This document shows, one piece after another, positions 23,701-37,258 of a DNA stretch of 64,000 nucleotides. The notes under the pieces were generated by a model. It had not been told where the DNA came from. It was given only the letters and a program-made list of their open reading frames with translations, and made no database searches. The DNA lies in NCBI RefSeq assembly GCF_035582795.1, contig NC_134367.1, positions 82,443,062-82,507,061 on the forward strand, given 5' to 3'. The translations under genes and the position numbers were made by a program. Source of the stretch: Mycteria americana. Lineage: Eukaryota; Chordata; Aves; Ciconiiformes; Ciconiidae. Numbering within the stretch: position 1 is the stretch's first letter; the number at the start of each line of letters is the position of its first letter.

Positions 23701-26700
23701 AGAACTGAGTTTAAAAAGCCTTTCGATGCAGCCTGCGCACAGGCATAGGAAAGGGGACTGCTGTCCCCCCCGTGCCCTCCCAACACCCACAAGCGATGCT
23801 TCCCAGCCGCCCCCGGGCAGGGAGGGGTGGACGCGAGGACACGGGCAGCTGTCCCAGCTCTCCAGTCTCTCTGCTGAACGGTACCAGCCCTCTTCCTTGC
23901 AAGGTTGGTCTGTACCACCAGCGGTACCCACCGAAACCATGGCCTGCCTGCCAAATAAGTGGCATTTGCAGGCGAAACACGCATCATCTGCGGATGGGTG
24001 ACCTCTGTTTCACAGCTCCAAGTCTATGACCTGGTTTAAACCTTAATCCACAAAGGGAGCAGAAACCTTGCAGGAGAACACCTAAGTGGGACCACAGTGG
24101 GTCTTTGCCAACAATCACGATAAAGATTTCCCCCAGGCCTTGGACCCGTGTTCCTCATTCCCCCATGGCCGCAGGGCCGTACACCAGGGAGCAGGCTGCC
24201 GAGCATTCTCCAGGTATGGGCTAGTGGGGCTCAGCACTGAGCTCTTGCTGTGATGTGTCAGCTGTCCGCCGTGTCTTAACGTGCTCAGGATGCTGCTTAG
24301 GGTATTTCTTCCTAGTAACTTCTGTTTTCCACAGGAAGAAATTTAGTTGGCATCTAAGTTGTCCAAAGAAAAATCCGGATTTTCAGGGAATGCTTTATTA
24401 AACATTAGCAGAAGCGACCAGCAGCAAGCCCCTTGACCTTAGCTATTTAATATTTCTATGGACCCAGCCTGTAGTAGGTGACTATTTTTCTTAGGTTTCT
24501 CAGCTAGTATCAAAAAAGGGGAGGGGAAGGGATTCAGGAACATTCAACACCTCTGAGCTCTCAGAAATCTTTTCAACATACAGGTAGCTGAATCAACAAC
24601 CCTTAATGTGCTGGTCTGAAAGACAGTGTGATCTAAAAGGCAGTCTGGACCCTTCACACAACCAGCTCCTCCAAGAAGCAGGTTCCTTTTCTCCTACGCC
24701 TTGTATTTTTTGCACCACAACGGTCACTGCTGAGTAGTTGGGGAGGAACTCACAGGTTTCTACTTTGAGACATCACATCCAAGATCAAGAAGCGATCAAA
24801 CCACAGCCTGCAGCACACAGTGGAGGCTGGCTCATCCCAAACAAGTGCTGGAAACGTGTGGGTGCCTCATCGGCGTGATGGATGGGCACGAACACACCCT
24901 CTCTGGTGGCAGGGCTCCCTGCGATGCCGCCAGCCATGCACAGCACCTGCACCCACAGGTGGCTCCATACATCCCCCATAGGCACGCAGAGGCAGGAGGG
25001 GCCTAAGGAGCCCATCACAGGCCCCTGCAGTGGGACCAGCCGCACACCAGTCAAGATGCTCGGCTGTGTCATAAACCAATGAGACTTTCTCCCAGTTCAC
25101 TGTCGTGGTTGGAGAGCCACCCCCAGCAGCACATCGCTTTGCTCCCTGGTCACGCTATGACCGGAGCTAATGCCGTGTGTAATCAGGCTACATGGTCAGA
25201 GTTGCGAGAAGCAATGTGAATCATCTTTAACACGCTAATTGAACAAAACAAGGAATTTAATTTGTGAAATTATGAAATCCAGGATCTGATTAACACCGAG
25301 ACACGCACACACGTAACCTCAGCGCTGTCATTTAAAACAATGCCATCCATTCAGATCAGGGCAGGGCCCGCAGTAACTCAATCTCCTGTGAAATTATTCT
25401 CAAGAGAATTTGCAATTAATAATTCCAGCAATGTAGTCTTTCTTAATTAAGCCAAACTTAACATTCCATTTTGCAGTGTTTTCTAATATCCTGCTCCACT
25501 TGCTCCTTCATCCCCAGAGAGGAGCAGAGAGAAAAAAGTGCCAAGTCACAGACGCTGCAGAGAAGGATACCCCCAGCCATCACTAAGTCAAAGCACAGGC
25601 ACTCTGAAAGCGGCTTCATCCGAGACTTGAAAAAGCACTTTACCCACAGTAACGAACCGCATCTCATCAGACCCCTGCAAAGCAAAGCCATCTCAGCTCT
25701 CTTCAGAGACCGTCTCCGCGCTCCAGTTTCCTTAGATTACAGCACAGGTCAGATGCGCAGCCAGCCGCAGTTTCCGTTTGGGGAATGAGAGTTTAAGAAA
25801 ACAAAAGGCAAAAGGCGATGAGAATTGAGGAGCCAGAGACCTCTTTCCCTCTTCTGCTGTTCCCACCGCCCGCGGTGAGGGCTTGGACGGGATTCCCCAG
25901 GAATGCCCGCGCTGACATCCCCAGCGATACTGGCACGGGATTCGGGTATTTTACCAGCTTTAGCCTTTCTGTGCAGAATTTGTTTCCTGTTAAAGGTTTT
26001 GCCTGGGAACCTGAAATCCTTCAGCCAAGAAGCAAGACCGCTAGCAAAGCAAGTTCTCAGGCTCATGGGGAACTGGTGGTCCACAAACCTGGATGAGAAA
26101 AGCCTCCCCTGAGCAGACAGGCTCACCTGCCCTCGCCCCGCACTGCCCCGGAGGCAGCTGCTGCCAGCTGTGACGTGAACACGCTGAGGCGCAACAAGCC
26201 AAAATACGCTCCTTGGCATACTTCTGTGACTCGGGGCTGGACCTTAACCTTAAAAGAAGGGTTAGATGTTCCTTCTGCCAGATTTGGACTCCCCAAGAAC
26301 AACAAGGCAGGATTTAAAATCGCAGCATTGTCTCGTAGCCTTTGGGAAAACAGCGAAAGCAAACCACTTTCATCTGTTCTGGACAGACACAATTTTTTTT
26401 TTTTTTTTTTTTTTAAAAAGGAGAATCTCGTCAAGCTTCCAGCAGCCAGGTACAACGATGCCAAATAATAATCTACAAAAATGGAAAGTTATGAGGGAAA
26501 GGGGAGGAGGGGAGAGACATTTCTTTAATTTGTTGTGAATAGGGTTAGCATCTGCAGCCAGCCATGCCAGAATAAATTGCAAATCACTCTCGGGAATTGG
26601 AAAGGTTCATGGCCTACAGTCTATCTGTATCCCAAAGCCTTTTAACACCAAAACTGTTGGAGATAAAGACAAATACATGAATTAACGTACATATATCTCT

Positions 26701-28810
26701 CTCGAACATTTGGACTGAAAAAGCTGGTCTCTGAACATAAGCAACTGTACCTCCACCCAGCCACAGAAGAAAGTCACCATCCAACACTTGCAACGATAAA
26801 TGTAATTCTGTACCTGTCAGCTTTCCTCCAGTTTGTACACGCTGTTTTTCTTCTTGTTGTCTCTCTGATGCGTCTTTTTTCAGTCCTCTCCATCAGTGTG
26901 CCCAACAACCCACTACCACCTGGTACAGAGCTACTTCAGAGACTGGATGGAAGAGGCTTCCCAACAACTACCTTAGCATAACATTTTTGTGTTCAAATAA
27001 TCACCTTTTTTTATTCCTATCCCATGATTAATATGGGGCAGATAGAGTACTGCTCTGTTCAGAAAAGCAATTTCGAAAGTGCCACTGCAGCGTTCCACAG
27101 TTTCTGTCTTTTCAGACACCAGATAATGTCGAGTAGTTACTAAACTGAACACAGATGATGACCCACAGTCCACAGCCAGACTGAGCAATCAGTGCTATTA
27201 AATACTGCAAGTCAGGTTTAACAAACTTATGTGAGAGATCCTAGCACTTTTAACCGAGACAATTCGTTCCTGCAGCCAGGAGCTTGGTGCATGTGACCCT
27301 GGACTAGAGAAGCTCTGACGTATCTGAAAGGTGCTTCAGCTGGACCCAGACCAGCTGCTAAACATCTGTATTCCTTACAGGGGTCTTGGCCAATGCAATA
27401 AACAGACATTAGATAGTTTAAACAAATCATCCATATTCAGCAGCATCCTCTCTCTTACCTGGGGTGACAGCAGCCAATTTCAAGGCACTGTACACTACAG
27501 TCATTTTAGAAGCTGCTTTTACATTGCGTAAAATAGACCTGCCTTCCCCCTGGCCTGTGGCAAGTACACGCACACCAAGCGTAGACACTCGAGTGGACTC
27601 AGTGGGTGCCAGCAACAGCTTTCCATTGCTCGTGCAATAAGCAAAAGAGGTTCCCGAACTTTTGTTCCCACAGGCTACCACGGACGACCTGTTTCTTGTG
27701 ATTTGTCCAATAACATCACCACCAAATTTCAATGGAAACATCTATAGAGGCAGGGTGGTTCAGCAGACCAGTTGTAAACCGCGTATCACGAACAGCTGGC
27801 AGGGCACTGGGACGGACGTTTCTCCGATCACTTCCCAGCAGAGCAGCCTGCAGGGGTGATGACCAGGCACCCTCTGAGCAAGGGAGACCGGGTGCCTGGC
27901 AAAACTGGGCTGCAAGGGAGCTGCCCTGCTACAGCCCCAACTGCAGCAGTGCTGGAAATCCTGCCCTGCAGCTACGTAGGCGGGGACCCAACCTCATGCC
28001 TGTGCGTAAGGTTATCCAGCACCAGATACGCCAGACCAGCCAGACCCTCCCTTCTCTCCATGTGCTCGCCCCCCCGTTGTCTCCTCAGTTTTACAGCTCC
28101 TGGTCCCGACCAGCTCTGCCTCTGTGCTGCAAATAACCACATCACTTTGACGCTACCCAGAAGGGAGAAAACTAGAACAGAAAGAGAGAAAGAAAGAATT
28201 TCCTCTTACTCATTCTTTTCAAACAACGAGGAGTTATAAATAACATCGTTAGGTTCATTGGTGCGAGACAGCAGTGCCCCTTCCCAGCTGACAGAGCCTC
28301 TCTAGCAATGACAGCCTCGCGGTAGCCTGCAGGATTTTAGTGCCTGAGGTAGCTTAACCCAGTTTCTCATGTGGTTAATGAAAATCAGCAGTGGATGAGA
28401 TTTGCTGTTGCTGCTGTTCTTCGGGCCCCTACGCAAAGGCTGAAGCACCCAGGAACACGTGAGCAGCTCTATCTCCTTAAGACAGATTTACTTAAAGACG
28501 GGTGGTTGCAAAGTCATCTTCCCTCATTGAAAACAAAGAATAACATCTTATCTGGAGTCTAGGGGATCTACAGTCTGGTCCAAGAGTTGCCCTTCCCTCC
28601 TGTCAGCCCCTCGGGGCTGTGCGGCTGAGGCACTCAGCGGAGGGCACGCCACTCCCTGGGCAGGCAACTTAAATCCTGCTTTGCCCATCGATGCTGCAGG
28701 GCACGAAGGGGGTTGTGTGCTGCCTGTCCTCCCTCCCCACCAGTTAGATGCTCTGGATGCTTTCACCCCCGCAGGGACCACAGGACAACCCAGGGGCATC
28801 CTGTCAGTTT
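23701..28810. other. Intergenic region, partly GC-rich, no gene seen
   Basis: Locally GC-rich at about 23720-24010 and 27840-28110, where stop codons are rarer and overlapping ORFs open on both strands. None shows a recognisable domain or splice pattern. A T22 run lies at 26393-26414. About 25190-25460 is AT-rich with several TAATT-type words and could be a conserved non-coding element. Confidence 0.6.
26393..26414 (+). repeat. Poly(T) run, 22 bases
   Basis: An uninterrupted run of T followed by five A after one junction. It causes the Phe and Lys runs in overlapping chance ORFs. Confidence 0.95.
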
Positions 28811-29124
28811 CACAGAATCACAGAATCGTATAGGTTGGAAAAGACCTTTAAGATCATCGAGTCCAACCATAAACCTAACACTGCCAAGACCACCACTACA
28901 CCATGTCCCCAAGCACCTCATCCAAACGTCCTTTAAATACCTCCAGGGATGGTGACTCCACCACTTCCCTGGGCAGCCTGTTCCAATGCTTGATAACCCT
29001 CTCGGTGAAGAAAAATTTCCTAAGATCCAGTCTAAAACTTGAGGCCATTTCCTCTCATCCTATCACTTGTTACCTGGGAGAAGAGACCGACCCCCACCTC
29101 TCTACACCCTCCTTTCAGGTAGTT
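28811..29124 (-). mobile_element. CR1 LINE 3' fragment, young copy, truncated
   Basis: On the + strand this reads CACAGAATCACAGAATCGTA then TAGGTTGGAAAAGACC, which is the reverse complement of the CR1 3' end. The element is therefore on the - strand. It carries the reverse-transcriptase C-terminal region in broken frame. Compared with the copy at 62567 it lacks a short block of about 15-20 bases after the TCTAAA near 29035, and it stops abruptly near 29124 (5' truncation). It is highly similar to the 62567 copy, suggesting the same recent subfamily. Confidence 0.92.
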
Positions 29125-29470
29125 TGGAGCAACGCAAGTGCTCCACAGTCCCCGGGGCTGAGGAGCAGTCCCCCCCCAAGAGGGACAGCCTTCAGAGGCA
29201 CCGGTGGAGGGGCCAGCGTCACACACGCCAGGCCCTTATCCACACGGGTGCACGTCGGCACAGCACGGCCGGCGGGCCCAGCTCTGCCCTTCCCGGCTCC
29301 CCCAGCCGCGCTCCGCAAGTGCTTGCTTCTGTGCACGTCCAGCGAGAGCATCCCCGGCCAAACAGCACACGAGCGTCCCAAACGAGCAGCAAGAACAGCA
29401 GCAGATTTGTAGGTGCCTCAGAGCTGCGCAAAGCAGTGGGGAGAAGATGGAGCGGGAGTGTTTTAGGAAA
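29125..29470. other. CpG-rich intergenic patch
   Basis: GC-rich, with CpG dinucleotides clearly denser than in its surroundings (for example around 29200-29400). It lies directly next to the 5'-truncated edge of a CR1. A 199-codon ORF crosses it on the + strand but begins inside the antisense CR1 and shows no domain. It could be a small CpG island or a decayed GC-rich unique sequence. Confidence 0.45.
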
Positions 29471-32400
29471 GGGTGATAAAGGGTCACTATGGTGGGACGT
29501 TTTGGACTTTTGGCACCTTCACACAGGCCTTGAGTTTCACGGGATGCTCCCTGGATGGACCCGAGCCTCCCAAGTCAAGCTCTGGCCAAAGAGCTTCGCT
29601 GTAACTTTGCAGCAGCAGTTGGAAAAAGACGCAGGACTTGTGTTCGGCACAGCTGCCAAAAGTTAATTAGAACAACAAAAACAAAGTGAAGGGAGGGCTG
29701 TGCATATGACAGGGTTCATCAGTCAAGCTTGTGCTTATTACATGCGTCAGACCAAACTCCCCGCAGCGAGCTTTCTCTACCTTTCCACCTCCTCAGGGCT
29801 AATTTAAGAGCTGTTCTTTGCAGCCCATAATAATCGCGAGAAAAAAAAAAAATCAAATTCTGTTCTGCCAAAAGGAGGAAACTGGAACGAGGGAACCGGC
29901 AGGAAACCTGTCTTGCTGCCATCTCTGGCTTTCCTAAGGAAACTTGTGCTCCCGGGCACCCAGTCAAAGACGACAGAGCTGCCAGCAGGACGCAGGGCTG
30001 GAGCCCTCCCGCGAGGGAAGCCGGGCCAGCAGGGGCTGGTCCGCTGGGAAAGGGAAGGCCACTTCCCACGGATAAAAAAGCGGTGGGCTGCTATGTATAG
30101 GTGAACACAGAAATAACCGTACCATACAGAGAACCAGATGCAGAAGCATTTTCTCTGTGGGTACCTTATGCTCAGACAGCCTCTTCTGTACGTACAGTCC
30201 CCCCAGATCTTTCCTGCGAGGGGCAAGAGTGGTAAGCCTCCCCTGTCCTGAAAGGCAGCCCCTGACAAAACAGAAAGCATCAGCTCACTAACAGCTCTTC
30301 ACACATCACAGCCCCAGCTCAACAAAATGCCTAACGCACATTTGTGGCTACTCTTGCTCCAGCCTTTGCAGACGCAGGGAGCGAGGCTGACGCGAATGCC
30401 ACCTCCGATGCAAATATTCAGGCAAAGCCAGAACAGAGTGAGCAGGCTAAAAGGTCGTGTTCAACTCACATGGATTTGGGCCCACCCTTTGTGTCCCCCA
30501 CGAAATGACCTTTTATTTGGCCAGGCCCAAATAATATATTCTTTTCCTCTCAATGTTAAAGTAAATGCTTTTCTTTTTTTTTTTTTTTTTTTTTTAATCT
30601 TTCTGGAAAGTCACTCAACGGTCCTTGCTTCAAGGGCATTGCTCACTCCTGCCAGGCTCAGTTCTGCTCCACACAGGCTGGGCATGTCTTCAGCTTCATT
30701 GCCAGAAGTTGTTTTCATCCATATGAAATGTATCACAAAAGTATAGCCCTGGCACTAACAAAAACGGTGGGGCCGGTTCCCACCAATCCCACGGTGCAGG
30801 AGTTCCCAGGTTGCAAAAGCCGCTTCCCCTTTTTGTCCTCCTTTCTCTAGCAACGGAGCCCAGGGTGCCCCATCTCGAACCAGGACCCTCTTTGTGCCCG
30901 GTGAGGATATTCAGCTCATACAAGCCTTTCTCCAAGCACTGCTAATGAAGGTCTAAATTCAGATGCAGCACAAAGATGGTCGCTTTCAAGCTAATGGATT
31001 AGGATTCCACGGCATGTTTTCAGAAGTCCATAAAAACTTGTTTTCTTCAGAAGTCTATGTGAACTCTCAAAGACTGTCCTTAGCGACTGTGCAACGAAGA
31101 GACACGAGACTGTCAAAGACGCCACCTGCTACCTAAGAGGCTATTGCGAATGCTGATTCTTATGGGTTTATGTCTGTAGCAGTTTTGGATGGAAAGGCAA
31201 TTCTTAAAACGGCACGTGGAATTTGATCCCTGAAGGCACTAGATTTCTGCTATTCACAATAAAATACAAAATTCATTTCCTGACCTTTTTTAGGCTCATT
31301 TTATCATGTTTCATCTTTCTAGGTGAAAGTCTGAAATTTAAAAACTTCCTGCAGCCATTTGCCAATATAATACCATAATCAACCAAAAACCTTTTCACAT
31401 TTTCACAAGAGGTTAAGGAGACCACTTTGTAAGCGAGCTGTAGCAAAGAAAGGTAATTTGAAATGAGAGCTGGAGACGGGATTCTCCACAAAGCATATGA
31501 AGTACCAGCTGCTTGGCAATTCCTTCTGGGTGCGCTCAGTCGGCGCTGCCACCTCACACGTCCCTGGCGATGCGCCGTTGCTTACCTTGCCTGCCGTTCT
31601 CCAAGATGCTCCGTGCGTCCGCGCGTTTGTCCAGCCTCGGGTATGAGCTACCCAAAGCACTTCAGCTGCAAACTGTTAGCCAACACGGACCAAAGGGCAT
31701 GTTAACCCAGTAGCCAGACTCTGACAACAGCAAATGCCTAAGGAAAGGTCAAAGGAATGAGATGAACACTGAGTAATATTTCCTCCACCTGTCCTCCAGC
31801 TCCCATCAGTCTCTGACTTAGAGATTTCCTGGTGCATGTTTTACATGTTTGCATGTTTTACAGCCCTTTTTTTCCACTGAAAGGGCTTTCACATCCATGG
31901 AGTAATTTTCAACAGTGTAGAGTACTTTTGTCTTAAACTTGGTACCCGAAAACATCTGGTTTTGCCTTCTCATTCACTGTTTGTAAAGAACAACCAAGAG
32001 TTAACCCTCTATCTGTATTCTCCTTACTGTTCATGATCTAACCTCTTCTTGTGCAGGCACCATGCCTTTCCAGCTCAAATCAGATGGAGCAGGGCAATTC
32101 CCACTCCTTGCTGTAAAGGACTTCAAATTAAGAGGGAAGGAAAGGGGGCTATGGCATCCGCTCAGTGCCACTCAGCTTGTAGTTGAGCTACGTCTGCCTC
32201 CCTTCTTCCATTTTCCCCATGCCTCTTCAGGTTGACCAGGACGCTGTGTGAATACTTTGATCTCTTCCAGCACATAATCCTGTTCTGAAAAATGGGAACC
32301 ACAGCAGGTCAGAAGTCCCAGGTGGACAACCAATTTGGGGGATGTTCCCTGAGCAAACTGACAGACCCTCAAGAGTATCAGTTCAGATCAGCAGCCTGCA

Positions 32401-35400
32401 AGCACTGCTCGTGGGCATCTGGCAGTGGTTTTTTTTTTTATTGTCTTCATCCAAAGAAACCCCCCTCTCTTATCACCTACAGGCCCAACACTGATTCACC
32501 TTGCTATGCTGCATTTGCGGGAAGCCAAGGAAGATGTGCCACCTCTCAGGATCATTGACATGGAGCCTCTCAGAGCGCTGGCTAAAGCTGGCTGTCTTCA
32601 TTACAAAGCCCAAAGTACATGAGTGGTAGGCATCAGTGGAAATCTTCCATTAGCAACAGCTCTAAGTGCCTCATCCTGTTTCTACTGGAGTCAAGAGGAG
32701 GACCTTCATCCCTCACCATCCCTCCATCTGTCTTGAGGACAGCTCAGGGAACAGCTGTAGCAACGGATGGTCTGAAAAACCTGCTTCTCAGCTAGTTCAA
32801 GAGGCTCAGTCTGTAAGGGGAAAAGTTAAGAGATGACAGAATCGGACTCCAGCAGCTCTGACACAAAGAAGAATATTTTGAGGAATGAAACCTAATTAGC
32901 AGACAAAACGGCTGGGAGCTGAAGCTAGGCATTCAGCCTGGAACCAATTACTCATTAAAACTAACTTATATTGGAATAGCTGACAAGAAGAGAATTAGCC
33001 CAGCTGAAGAACAAGATTTCCTAATTCTCAAATTCATCGGTTTCCCATGATGTTTAACTGCCTAACTTTTATTTTTAAAAACTCTCCTGAACACTTCTGA
33101 AAATTGTATCCAGTCTTTTACATCCAGGCTGAATGCTTGTCGGAGGTCACATCCAAACAGAAGCTGAGGACTTGGCACAGATAGCACTGTCAAAGATGTT
33201 ACAGCTTATGCTTGTAGAGCACAGGACAGCTAGATCGCACTTTACCTTAAGCTATGAACTTACTGCCTTTGAAATACATCCTAAGCTGCAGCTCTGCAGC
33301 TGCTTCTCCACATCCTCATGCTTTGCACCTCTCTCTTCCACTTCACTTTTTTTTTTTTTCATTTTTTCTACCTAGACACCAAAGTACCAGTAAGCGTGTC
33401 GTCTTCTTTTGTAGCTCCTACTGTGACAGAAGCCTTGACCCTCACCAGTGACCTAAAGATGCCACCCCCTTTCAAACAACTTATTCAATAGGAAAAGTAA
33501 AAGCAACGTCTTCATACAACTCTGAAACCAGCTGGCAGAGAGCTTAACACCAGCGTGGTTTGCACCATACCACACAAAACACAAACTGCATGCAAGACGA
33601 AGCATTTGCTGTCTCAAGATTGTCTAAACCAAAGTGTTATGTCCCTTCCAAGTAGGAAAGTCCCTATCACACATTAGCTTGATGTTGAAACAGAGACCTT
33701 GATGCAACTTAAAAACGTTCTTTCTCTCTCTCTCTTTCTCCTTCCTCTCTTGCCACTAGAGGTGCTCCTGGCCCAAGACTCAGGTATCAGCAATAAGACT
33801 GTTTCAGTATAAATAATAATAATAACAACAACTATTAAAAGCATCTCAACTAGAAAGCAAAACAGAACATCTCTCAGCACAGGCTCTCATGAAAACAAGA
33901 GGTTTGATTTTACCGTCTGGTTAAGCCAGGCTCGAATGCCTTTCAGCTGCTGAAAGGAACAACGCACTTTCCATGGGTATTTTTTTGCCAACCTTCCTTA
34001 CGCCCCAGGCTGGCCCACCACAAGGCATTCATAATGCTGCTTTTAGCTGCTGCTAGCTCACAAATCAGTGACAGAACTGTACCCAAAGTCTCACAGCGAT
34101 GAGCAGGGAGGAGCAATACCTTAAGCAGATGCTGGGTCCCACTGCTCCACAGGATGGGCAAGATGCTTTTGTGTTTCTCTGGTGCTGGGGGGGAGGAAGT
34201 TCAACATCTTCCCCTTCGCCTGCTTCTGGTTATGAATCCCTGCCACTGTGTGCCAACACCAGCTCTCTAGGCCCTTCAAAAGGCCGACTCAACTCTCCCA
34301 AGACAGACAGAAAAAAAATAAAGTTGATCTTGTCCTGTTGCTTCATCGACTTAACTGTCTCATGGAACGGGCACCAATGCTAGCACAAGGGAGGAGAGGC
34401 AGGGTCAGCGTCCCTCTCCCCCTCTGCAGCAACAAAGAGGCTGGCTCAGCTGAGCACGGAGCTGCCACCCAGGAATCCACCTCACGGCCACTCCAAAACC
34501 AACTTGCTGGACAGGAAGAAAGGTGGCACAAAAGTTAAGAGAAACGCATTTTGCAGAAGTGGTGCTCCCCACGCAATCAGAGCACAACAGACTCTTGGTA
34601 GTCATTTTCTAACCCTCTTTTTAGCACAAGGCCCAGATTACCAAAGGTAAGGTTTAATTAATACAGGTATGGCAGAAAACATAGCTATTTGCTACTTCCA
34701 GATCCTTTTTTAATTAAAAAAAAAAAAAACCACAAACAAAAAAATCCTTGGATTAAAAACATCTGCTGGGTAGAAACAGGGACTTGAAATCAAACAGGTC
34801 CCTCTTCCTGCATACAGAGCAACAACATGCTGCTGTGCTGCAAGAAATCAAATCAAATCAAAAGGGTATTTTGCACCCATTCAGACAACCTCTTGGAGGG
34901 CTGTGCAGAGAGAACATCTGTGGACTGACTTTATTCCCAATTTTTAAGCTTGATTACTAGCAGATCTTAAAATAGCTGCTGGATGTTAAGCTGTAAATAA
35001 AAATGTGCAGTCTAACAAAAGATGCAAGCCTGACATTTGTGCTTATTCTGTAATCACGGCGTATTATCCCAGACTATTTTTTTCAGTGGTTTCTATTCAT
35101 TTGAAATCATTCTGTACAGGAACAAGCCTCTTGCTAGAGAGTTCTCTAACAAGTTATTGCTATGAAATTACGCACTGTATTTCAGGCTGGATGAGGACAC
35201 AGGTGATGCATGCATGCAACTCAGGACCACATAAATTTTGTAGGGTATCTACATTTAATAGACATCCAAGTAAGGCGGAGTAGACCTTTGTATTTGTATA
35301 CAAAAATATAACATTTTAAAGTAACTAAGGTTATGGCAGTAACACCCCAGATGGGAACTGGATAATACTCTATAGGACCCACCTTAAACAAGACAACAGT

Positions 35401-37234
35401 CCTTACCTCAAGCAGATTACAGCCTTTTAATCTCTCCCAATGTTCAGCTTCCTTTCCAAACGCATGCAGGCATCTTCTTGAAAATTCAGTATTTAAAATA
35501 TGTTTTTGTTAATCCACAAAGAGGAAAGATTAAACATTCTTCTATAAAAGGGATATATGTGGTTTTATGCACAGTGAAAGGCAAGCAGAGTAAATCCATA
35601 CATAGAAACTGGCTAAAAAGCATGACCCGAAATTCCAGAAAACGAGTTACAGTGAACGGAAAACTTTTTTCTCATATATACTTGGGTATAAGGCAAAGGA
35701 AATAATGGAATTCTGGTCAGAAGTAATGCAAAATTTGCTGGACAGTTCATTCAGTCCAGATACTTATGCTAAGAAGTTTACTGAGAACAGCATGCACAGA
35801 AAGTGTGTAAGACTGTAGGCAGGCACACGAGAGAGACTTCTACATTTAACATCGGATTAGATTAAAAGCTTCTACTGCCAGAAGCCTGTTATAATTATCT
35901 TTTAGTATTAACTGTCAGCTCGCAGGTGTCAAAGGGCATTTCAGATGGAGAATCCTCATTTAAGTTCTCTGATATAATGTGCAAATGCAAGATTGTTTTT
36001 GTTTGCTGCAGTTTGACAGCGCCTTTTAATTTTTGCCAACTGTAAATATTAAAAGATCTATTTGCTTGATTTAATTTAGACTTTCTGAAAGGTGCCAACT
36101 AGTCACTGACTTCTGGCACACAGGGAGAGTCAGTTTGCACTCAAGAACTCTCCTTTCCTATAGCCTGAAAGGTAAAAATCTTCCTGTCGGTACAATTAAA
36201 AGAGAAGAAGTGTTTAAATCTTTCCTATAAATGCTTCTGCAGGTCATGCTAGCTGAACATGTCCTTGGGGCTAACTGTAAAGCTAACTTTCCTAGACCAG
36301 GAGCAAAGATCCTAGTCCTGTATGCCACAGAGTGGGAAAGAAGGATGTGCCCCAAGAACCGCCTTGAGGCATCTCTGAAGCTGGACAAAACATCACAGAT
36401 GAGATTTTCTTTACCTCATTCATTCTCCTGCTTCCCATTTACCCCCCTGGAGAGCATCGTACCATCCCCTACCCGTTTGGCTTGCAGCCCGCCTCTGCTA
36501 AGGTGGTGTTGTAACTGAGCACCGTGCCCCGGCTGCAGCCCCGCTTACTCTTCCAGCAGCAGGAGGATCTCGCCTGCACAGCTATCCATCACCTGCCACG
36601 GAGCATTTGCTCCCTCCCCAACCGTGCCAGTGCAAGTTCATTCGCAAGCCCTCTAAACTAGACCTGTGAAGCGTTTGCCCCCCAAAATACCTTTCTTTAA
36701 AAAAAAAAAAGAAGTCTTTTTTTTGTTTTAAATATGGGCTATTTAAGATCTAGCTTCAAGTGCACCACAGCCATCAGAATTACTAGCCTGCACGGCAGAG
36801 AGCAGAAGGAGAGCACGAGCAGACGAGGACAGGCACCCCAACCAACTCCGAGCTGTGCTGCAACCATCCTGCAGGCTGCAGGAGGCCCTGTCCTGCTGGG
36901 CAGAGCGGCTTCTGGCAGCAAAGAGAAGGACTCGGGAAGCTTAGGCCTAAGGGGGCAGGAGGGGGGTGCCTTAACGGTGTATTTTCAGGTGACTACAGTC
37001 AGTGTTAACTCATTCCTCAACGTAAAGCAGCTTCTAAAATAAGACGATTTCCTCAAAGTTATCATACTAATTTAAATACAAACAAATTCTCTTTTCATAG
37101 ATGCAAATACACACTTTTAGAACAGGAACTTTATGAAACAACCAAGTGAATGGAAGGATTTGAAAACTACTTCAATCTACAAGCTCCAGGCAGACTTCTT
37201 GGTTTTACTTATTTATATTGACCACCACACATTT
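29471..37234. other. Intergenic region, no gene seen
   Basis: Between a CpG-rich patch and the GALNT2 poly(A) site. It contains homopolymer runs (T22 at 30574-30595, T tract near 33350, A tract near 34718), a homopyrimidine CT-rich stretch at about 33717-33755, a CpG-rich patch at about 31525-31650, and an AT-rich block at about 35840-36100 that could be conserved non-coding sequence. ORFs up to 158 codons occur on both strands without recognisable domains. Confidence 0.6.
30574..30595 (+). repeat. Poly(T) run, 22 bases
   Basis: An uninterrupted T run in intergenic sequence, next to TC-rich flanks. Confidence 0.95.
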
Positions 37235-37252
37235 ATCTATAAAGCATTCTTC

Positions 37253-37258
37253 TTTATT
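37253..37258 (-). terminator. GALNT2: GALNT2 poly(A) signal (AATAAA), best candidate
   Basis: A canonical AATAAA on the - strand. The GU-rich block TGTGTGGTGGTC follows about 20-30 bases downstream, which is the expected layout of hexamer, cleavage zone and downstream element. Confidence 0.6.

Noticed and set aside
23695..24029. Cluster of overlapping ORFs of 77-115 codons on both strands
   Set aside because: Open frames on both strands at once in a GC-rich patch are expected by composition. No domain or splice signals.
25749..26219. Open reading frame of 156 codons on the - strand
   Set aside because: GC-rich intergenic sequence with competing ORFs on the + strand. No recognisable motif.
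29067..29666. Open reading frame of 199 codons on the + strand, the longest in the window
   Set aside because: It begins inside the antisense strand of a CR1 and runs through GC/CpG-rich sequence where stops are rare. No domain or splice context supports it.
29804..30280. Open reading frame of 158 codons on the - strand
   Set aside because: It contains a homopolymer-coded Phe run, has no domain or composition typical of a protein, and overlapping ORFs exist in other frames.
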